Below, one piece after another: positions 58,669-64,000 of a stretch of DNA of 64,000 nucleotides. The stretch spans positions 104,944,941 through 105,008,940 of the forward strand of contig QVOM02000112.1 of the NCBI GenBank assembly GCA_003586115.2. Reading direction: 5' to 3'. The notes beneath the pieces are model-generated. The model did not search any database and had not been told where the DNA came from. It worked only from the letters and a program-made list of their open reading frames with translations. Positions within the stretch are counted from its first letter, which is position 1. Each line of letters begins with the position of its first letter. The position numbers and the translations under genes were made by a program. The DNA comes from Salvator merianae (Eukaryota > Chordata > Lepidosauria > Squamata > Teiidae).

Positions 58669-59001
58669 TAGGGATGTGCAAACTTCCATTCGCATTCAAA
58701 AACTCATACAAAATTTTACATTCGCAAATTTTCCCTTTGAAACGAAAATGCCTTTTTTCGCATTTACAGTTTTCGATTGACATGAAACAGCTTCTTCTTT
58801 TGCTAAAATGAAAAATTCAATGAATGTTCGCATTTTTACTGTGTATACCATGAAAACAGCATTTTCAATGGGAAAAACATTGCAAAAATAAATGCAAAAA
58901 TGCATTTTTCAACACTGAAATTCACTGATGACATGAAAATATAGATTTTCATTGACAGCAAATTGAAAATGATTTTTTTTGTGTGTGTGTGCACATCCCT
59001 C
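58669..59001. mobile_element. AT-rich hAT-like MITE, CTTCAGAT duplication
   Basis: The left end TAGGGATGTGCAAAC and the right end GTGCACATCCCTC are inverted. CTTCAGAT flanks both sides perfectly (58661-58668, 59002-59009). The 333-bp interior is AT-rich with GAAAATGC and GCATTTTC words that pair. It is the best short copy of its family here. Confidence 0.88.
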
Positions 59002-59408
59002 CTTCAGATATGTTGCCCTTTGGGGGATCATCCTGAAAACATAGCTTTCATAGGAGATTTTTAAGAGTCTAAAAACAGTCCTTAATAGACTGGTTTTGAC
59101 TGTGGCTTCTAGTCATAATGTTTTCTCTGCCCATGCCTGGCTTTTGATTGGTTGCCTCCTTGAAATGGAATGAACAGAGTTAGAACAAAATCAGAGGGTT
59201 AAAGGCAAGGATGAGCAAAAGTGCAGGCTGGCACATTTCTTATGGGATCTGAGGATGTTTGGAGGAGTTAATGATAAAGAGACAGGCCAGGTAAGGAAAA
59301 TGAATAGAGGCAATTTATGGATGTGGTGGAATTGCTGAATTGAAAGGCAAAGCAAATAGTGTGTATGCTAGGGGTAATGATATGCAAAGCTAATGGTGAG
59401 TTGGGAGT

Positions 59409-59611
59409 AAGTGTAGCCCAGTGGTAAACTGCCTGAAAAGCAGAAAGTTGCTGGTTCGATCCCCAGCCTCTCCCCAGAAATAGCAAAGGCAAACCACTTT
59501 TGCATGTCTGCCAAGAAAGCTGCATAGAGGTGCCCATGGAGGTGTCCATGCAGTCAACCAGGAGTCATCCACAACTCGATGGTACACAACAACAACAACA
59601 ACAACAACAAT
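59409..59611 (+). mobile_element. tRNA-derived SINE with (CAA)n tail
   Basis: It carries an intact polymerase III box A (TAGCCCAGTGG, 59414-59424) and box B (GGTTCGATCCC, 59453-59463). Then come GGCAAACCACTTTTGC, GCCAAGAAAGCTGC and GTCAACCAGGAGTC. It ends in about eight ACA/CAA units. It is one of three copies of one family in the window. Confidence 0.88.
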
Positions 59612-60171
59612 AGTGAATTGATACTTTGGATTTGATGGGGGCAGTGCCCTTCTGTTGTTATGGCCCTCCTAGTCCTATTTGGAACTATATTGGGAAGAAA
59701 GTATCTGGAGGAGAGGATCAGAGACAGGAAGGTACTTAACCCTTTCCTTTCTATTCTCTCGTGCGCCTTCCTCACCCAGCCCTTCAACCAGCTCTGGTGT
59801 TTGAAATAAGCCTTCAAAGTGGGGAGAAAGGGGCTAGAGAAGGGGGCTGCAAATAGCAGTCCTTATATACCAGCACAGATTTCCACACTGCTCTGCATTG
59901 CTGTTAGCTTGCTAGAGATCCAAACTGAGATTGTATAATAGGCAAAGGATATTAAATTTTCAAATTGCTGTTGATCTCTTGTGAAGTAGATTTGCAGGGA
60001 TAGTCACATTTTGGGACTAATACCCACTGTGGAACCAGTTCCCACATATCCACCCTTCCTTGTATTTTGTCAACATGAACAAGGGGGAATTTGAGGCAGC
60101 ACTGAATCACAAGCAAGAAAAACGACCAGGGGCTCTTCTCCAGTCTCAGCTGTCACAATTGGTTGGCCTGG

Positions 60172-60368
60172 TATATGATTGTTGTTGGGTACCACCGAGT
60201 CATAGCTGACTTCTGGTTGACTGCATAGGCACTTCCATGGGCATCCTGCAGTTTTCTTAGTACATATACAGAAGTGGTTTGCCATTGCCTACTTCTGGGG
60301 AGGGGCTGGGGATTGAACCATCAACACTCTGTTTCCCAGGCAGTTTGCTCTACCACTGAGCTATAGCC
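60172..60368 (-). mobile_element. tRNA-derived SINE, reverse orientation
   Basis: Read on the minus strand it carries box A (TAGCTCAGTGG) and box B (GGTTCAATCCC), then GGCAATGGCAAACCACTTC and GCAGTCAACCAGAAGTC. It ends GGTACCCAACAACAATC. It is inverted relative to the copy at 59409 and about 560 bp away. Confidence 0.88.
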
Positions 60369-60533
60369 ACTCTGAAAGTTCAGCGTAATTGTTATAGCAC
60401 ACAAGTACTAAACAATATAAGGAAGTTTGTTATCTCAGGGTCTAAGGTAGCAATGTGAAGGGAAAAAAACTACATGATGAAATTGATACACTAAGAAATA
60501 CTAAGTATTTTTTCAAATCTCAGACCATACAAG

Positions 60534-61605
60534 TAGGGATGTGCACGAAAGGAATTTTCTCTGTTCGTTTCGCAATGCATCGAAGCTTCGTTGCTTCGTT
60601 TTCGCAGCGAAAATTTTCACGAAAAAACCGGAAGTGCAAAATCAATGAAATAAGTAGCGAAAAACAAACGCTGCATATCCCCCTGCCCTGTCCCTTCTAT
60701 GTTTGACCGTCCACTTTGCTAATTTAAGGAGTTGCTTCGTTAAAGGTAAAAATTGCACGGAGATTACTTTTTACCAGCGGCCGGTTTGTAGCAGGATTCA
60801 AAGCAACGAAGGCACGTTTGGGGGTCCTCACTGCAGATCGAAAGCAAGCGAAGGAATTTTGTTCGCTTTGATTTTTTGTCATTTTCGATGCCTTTTCAAC
60901 GCTCATGTCTGTGCGTGCATGCGCGCTAACTTCTGTCCCTTTAACTTATCGGCGCGACTCGTCGCTGTCTGCCGTCCGTGCCGATTGTTTGGGGCACAGA
61001 AATTATTACCTCGCCTACGAGGCGGGCAGGCTTAGTCAGCGACGCGCGAAGCAATTGCCTTCAGCTCAGCGTGTAATTTAGAAGACTGGCGGCAGCCGCA
61101 GGATGAAATAACTCCCTACTTCCGAGCAGCAGTGAAATGACGCCTCGTCTTGCCCTCCCTCCCTACTTCCGAGCAGCAGCAAAATGACGCCTTGTCTTGC
61201 CCTCTGTTTCAAAAAGCAGAACTATATACCACCATCAAAGACGTTTTATTAACTCCTAGCCATCTGAGTTTCTCATCCTTATGCGGTGCGATCGTTGCGA
61301 GGCAGGCGAAGAGTTAAAAAAATACCGTCTTTCCTAATGTGATGCATTACAATTTCCACCTCTAGAAGCAGAGACTTGATGCTACGAAGCTACCGAGCTT
61401 CGTTGCATCGCAGTTTTCGCAGCGAAAAGAGACGAAAATAGCCGTTCGCGGTGAGTGGCGAAGGTCACGAAAATTGACGAAAATCGCCGCGACTTTCGCT
61501 ATTCGCTTTCGCGATAGAGAGGGCACTTCGCATTCGATGCAAATGTTGCGAAGCAACGAAATTCGTACGAAATTTCGTTGCTTCGAAATTTCGTGCACAT
61601 CCCTA
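60534..61605. mobile_element. 1.07-kb hAT-like element, CATACAAG duplication
   Basis: The ends TAGGGATGTGCACGAAA and TTTCGTGCACATCCCTA are perfect inverses. CATACAAG flanks both sides perfectly (60526-60533, 61606-61613). Subterminal CGAAGCTTCGTTGCTTCGTT words recur inverted near the right end. The centre (about 60760-61300) is GC-rich with many CpGs. It includes a 47-bp tandem duplication (units from 61112 and 61159, CTCCCTACTTCCGAGCAGCA). No transposase motif was recognised in any frame. Confidence 0.9.
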
Positions 61606-61613
61606 CATACAAG

Positions 61614-62619
61614 GGTTTTCCTGTAAACAATACTGAAATATAAAAAGTTCATGTCCATGAAAGGGCTCAAAATGTGAATTTTGACAAAATGTAACAAAAG
61701 CAAAAAACAAATTTCACCACTATAGCAGGGATATCGTTTCCTGCATATCAGAGACCCCTTGTGGTTGATTTTCTCTTCATGTTTTCTGGGGTTTTTTGGA
61801 GAGAAAAATAAGACGGAGCAAAGGGAGATGAAAAATGAAATATATTATTTTGTTTTGTTTTGTTGAGTACCTTAGTATAAAACAACTACAGTGAAACAAC
61901 TTACAGTGGATACCACTGCAGTAAAACAGCAAATGTAGTATAGAAATCACAATAAAACAGCACAAAGTGTGAATTGAGCTATGCTTTTGCTCTGTACACT
62001 GGATTTAAAAAATATAAGAATAGGATTTTGAGTGTCCAGGATAAGTTGAAGTCTGAAGTAACCCTATTTATATTATATATACATTAAAACTGGAACTCTT
62101 TTAATGTATATTAAAATGTAACTGGAACTGTGATTTTTCAGGCTATCTAAAAGAGAATAAAAGTTAAGCAGGCAAATATAAGCAAGTCCTAGTATTTTGA
62201 GTTTTGGATTTAGATATGTATTACTCAAAGAGCCTGATGTTCTCGGCAGACTCTGAAATGTAAACACCTCTCAAATTTAGATAATAAAAAGCCTTCTTTC
62301 CATCAAACACTGGAGAAAAGCAGATGTTACGATAGTTGAGTGAAGTGGCTTTTGTTGTATGTTTTGCATGAATCACACTTTGATTTTTGAGAGGGTTGCT
62401 TCTCAAAAACATAATGAGAAGAAGATGTCCAATAAGGTTTTCACATTCACTGTTCAGAAGGATTTTTGCATGATTGCCAAGGGATGACCCTTAATAGAAA
62501 CTGTTTGTTTATATATTAGTTTACTGACACAGGAGATTTCTGATGAGTGTGAAAAGCTATCAGAATTTGGAGCGGTATATGAAGTAATGATTTGGAATCA
62601 TACGTCATGTTGTGACTGA
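61614..62619. other. Intronic stretch, nothing recognised
   Basis: The interval is AT-rich with no exon or named repeat. Confidence 0.4.
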
Positions 62620-63430
62620 AAGACAATGGCACTCAATTTGAACAAGGATCCGTTGTGCAGTTGACTTGATCTCCACTTGGGCAGATAAAGGCAAGGCATT
62701 CAGTTATACCAATGCCTTACTCCCTTGCCCATGGTTCTAATTTTTGGTTGGCCAAATCCCTGCAAGCAGTTTGTTCACTTTCTCCAACTGCAATAATTGA
62801 AATTGATCCAAAATAATAGGATCAGAGGGTACTCCAGAAACCTTCACTGAATTACTTCCAGCTGCAGAATCCAATTGCATTGGAACCTGAGTGATTTGTC
62901 CTGAAATTGTCTAGCAGATTTATCATAGCAAGTCTCCAATGGTGGCATTGATGGATTCTTACAACTAGATGACAACAGCTCTTTATCCACTACAATATCT
63001 CTGCTGGATGGCCCTTAGAGGATCAATGGAAGTGGAGAAGTTAAGCCATCACTGCCACCTGATAGGCTCTTAACTGTGTTTGGTCAGATTCATGTTTGAA
63101 TATACATCATTTGCACTCACTGCATGCAACTCCACACTATACCAAGGAGCCTTATAAGCCCTGCAGGATCTCCAAGGGCACTTGGGATTGATCATCTCAA
63201 CAGCTCTACTCACCTCACAATTCCAAAGTGAGACCAGAGCTTCCACAGGAGCACCAGCCATGTCAATGGGAAATTCCTCCAGGATTGTCAGGAATCTATC
63301 TGATTCCAGAAGTGTCCGATGGTGGACCATTTCAATAGAACCACCATTTCTGTAGTAAGGAACTGTCACCATTAGACCAAATTTCACTAGGCCTCCTCCT
63401 CCTATGTTGAAGTTGGAAGGAACCTAATGT
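62620..63430 (-). mobile_element. L2-type LINE ORF2 5' part, degraded
   Basis: The minus strand 63387-63070 encodes RFLTILEEFPIDMAGAPVEA, then LVSLWNCEVSRAVEMINPKC and AYKAPWYSVELHA. In L2 ORF2 this lies between endonuclease and reverse transcriptase. No catalytic domain is complete. The rightmost 110 bases reach within about 430 bp of the segment 4 exon. Confidence 0.72.
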
Positions 63431-63540
63431 TATTTATTCAAGGTGACTCTCTTGGGTGATCTTGTGTAGAGCTTGATCTGGGACTTGGCAGGGTTATACA
63501 CATTCTGGCAGTCAGTTAAGTGGGTAGCTTCTTAAACTTA

Positions 63541-63774
63541 AGGCTGTGTTCACTTGCAGTAAAAAAAAAAAAGCAACACCTCTGAGGTGGTTTAGAGACA
63601 GCTTATAGATGGTTCACTGATGGGATCTTTTACAGGCCAGTCTGCCCCTCCCCCCCGTGATGAACATTCTAGACTAGAAAAGATTGATCAGAGATAGGAT
63701 GTGGACATGAAATCCATGCACTGCTGTCTCTGAGACACTTCTGATCTGTTTTTTGTTATGTATAAACACAGCCT
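63541..63774 (-). repeat. Repeat D, copy 2
   Basis: The left end AGGCTGTGTTCACTTGC and the right end AAACACAGCCT are inverse relatives. The interior matches 57352-57546 in reverse. It ends 87 bp before the segment 4 exon, so it displaces the usual upstream intron sequence there. Confidence 0.65.
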
Positions 63775-63812
63775 CTGTTGTTTAAAGTGCCGTTGCTTGT
63801 GTGGTTAAATAA

Positions 63813-63998
<186 letters not shown>

Positions 63999-64000
63999 TA

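Noticed and set aside
59409..59480. tRNA gene on account of box A and box B
   Set aside because: No cloverleaf can be completed. The sequence continues into a SINE body with a CAA tail and has a second copy at 60172-60368.
63070..63387. 105-residue minus-strand open frame as a gene
   Set aside because: The residues fit L2 ORF2 between endonuclease and reverse transcriptase, so it is a LINE remnant.

Overview
This is a vertebrate nuclear window. It holds one protein-coding gene on the + strand, inside very repeat-rich non-coding DNA. The gene is the amino-terminal half of ATP8A2, a P4-ATPase phospholipid flippase. Ten consecutive coding exons lie between 33194 and 63989. All have GT-AG splice sites and matching intron phases. 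They run from just before transmembrane segment 1 to the end of segment 4. No convincing ATP8A2 exon was found upstream of 33194, so bases 1-33193 are read as a large 5' intron (or 5' flank). The gene continues beyond the right edge, where the phosphorylation (DKTGT) domain should begin.

The repeats point to a squamate reptile (lizard or snake). L2/CR1-group LINEs, an R4/Dong-type LINE, an L1 fragment, an RTE-BovB fragment and tRNA-derived SINEs with CAA tails occur together, alongside hundreds of bases of non-autonomous DNA transposons. The species cannot be fixed from the sequence alone.

Layout: 1-1500 is a broken L2 LINE. 1501-19730 is a mosaic of MITEs, a BovB fragment, CR1 3' ends and L2 tails. 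19731-23130 is the most intricate part: a R4-like LINE contains a MITE (family A), which contains a 5'-truncated L1, which contains a GC-rich MITE (family B). The inner three junctions can be read from target duplications. 23131-33193 holds further MITEs, a CR1 and an L2 end. 33194-63989 is the ATP8A2 exon series. Its introns carry CR1, L2 and SINE copies, hAT-type elements with 8-bp target duplications, several MITEs with 3-bp duplications, and paired (TC)n and (GAAA)n tracts.

The recurrent theme is DNA transposons whose ends resemble GGGCCT(G/T)TTCGCACTT. Copies are flanked by 3-bp duplications such as TTA, AAT, ATT, ATA and CTA, which suggests PIF/Harbinger-type mobilisation. No transposase gene for them is visible here. 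No rRNA, CRISPR, operon or prokaryotic feature was seen.
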